Positions 63,926 through 64,000 of a stretch of DNA of 64,000 nt are shown here, piece by piece. The stretch is from Schistocephalus solidus (lineage: Eukaryota > Platyhelminthes > Cestoda > Diphyllobothriidea > Diphyllobothriidae): contig WEDG01002126.1 of the NCBI GenBank assembly GCA_017591395.1, positions 186,001 through 250,000 of the forward strand, read 5' to 3'. Every line of letters starts with the position of its first letter. The first letter of the stretch is position 1. The position numbers and the translations under genes were made by a program. A model generated the notes under the pieces. It ran no database searches and was not told the origin of the DNA. It saw only the letters and a list, made by a program, of their open reading frames with translations.

Positions 63926-64000
63926 TACGAGTCACCTTCCACTGGAATATCCAACCCTCGTATTCGAAGCAACTGCCGTGTCTTTTAAGTTTGTCTCTCT

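Overview
The window is eukaryotic: genes are split by GT-AG introns, intergenic DNA is AT-rich, and most recognisable sequence is retroelement debris. The two host genes are flatworm-like in structure. The combination of Penelope-like elements, RTE and LINE retrotransposons, mariner remnants and a very abundant tRNA-derived short repeat fits a large repeat-rich flatworm genome, most likely a diphyllobothriid-type tapeworm. That placement is inference from remembered repeat families and was not searched.

Host genes: (1) bases 2403-4324, plus strand, six exons, a complete 341-residue PQ-loop lysosomal amino-acid transporter of the SLC66A1/LAAT-1 family. (2) bases 56761-63206, plus strand, the first three coding exons of UTP--glucose-1-phosphate uridylyltransferase; the gene runs off the right edge. 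No other stretch gave a convincing host protein, and no rRNA, canonical tRNA or CRISPR array was seen.

Mobile DNA: Penelope-like elements (PLEs, with a YVDD-type reverse transcriptase followed by a GIY-YIG endonuclease) occur at about 4.9-6.6, 11.4-15.3, 26.7-27.5, 28.7-29.1, 30.1-30.5, 31.8, 37.6-38.8 and 41.3 kb. An RTE-like element on the minus strand fills 46.74-49.82 kb, with an oppositely oriented fragment at 50.0-50.3 kb. A second LINE family, also minus, lies at 52.9-54.7 kb. A mariner remnant is at 40.6-41.0 kb. Long-inverted-repeat (fold-back) elements are at 23.9-24.7, 46.0-46.7 and 58.4-59.0 kb.

The most interesting system is a tRNA-derived short element of about 170 bp, or about 308 bp when tandem. 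It has Pol III A/B boxes followed about 90 nt later by a sequence that folds as a type I hammerhead ribozyme: CUGAUGA core, GGCU/AGCC stem II, GAAA, a very short stem III and a 6-bp stem I. Seven bodies stand head-to-tail at 50.28-52.24 kb with a 308-bp period. Dimers or single copies occur at 7.6, 11.2, 15.4, 28.2-28.65, 29.7, 44.3-44.8, 52.3-52.9 and 55.6-55.9 kb. The logic resembles the hammerhead-bearing tRNA-related repeats of schistosomes. The PLE tails carry a second, more decayed hammerhead-like motif.
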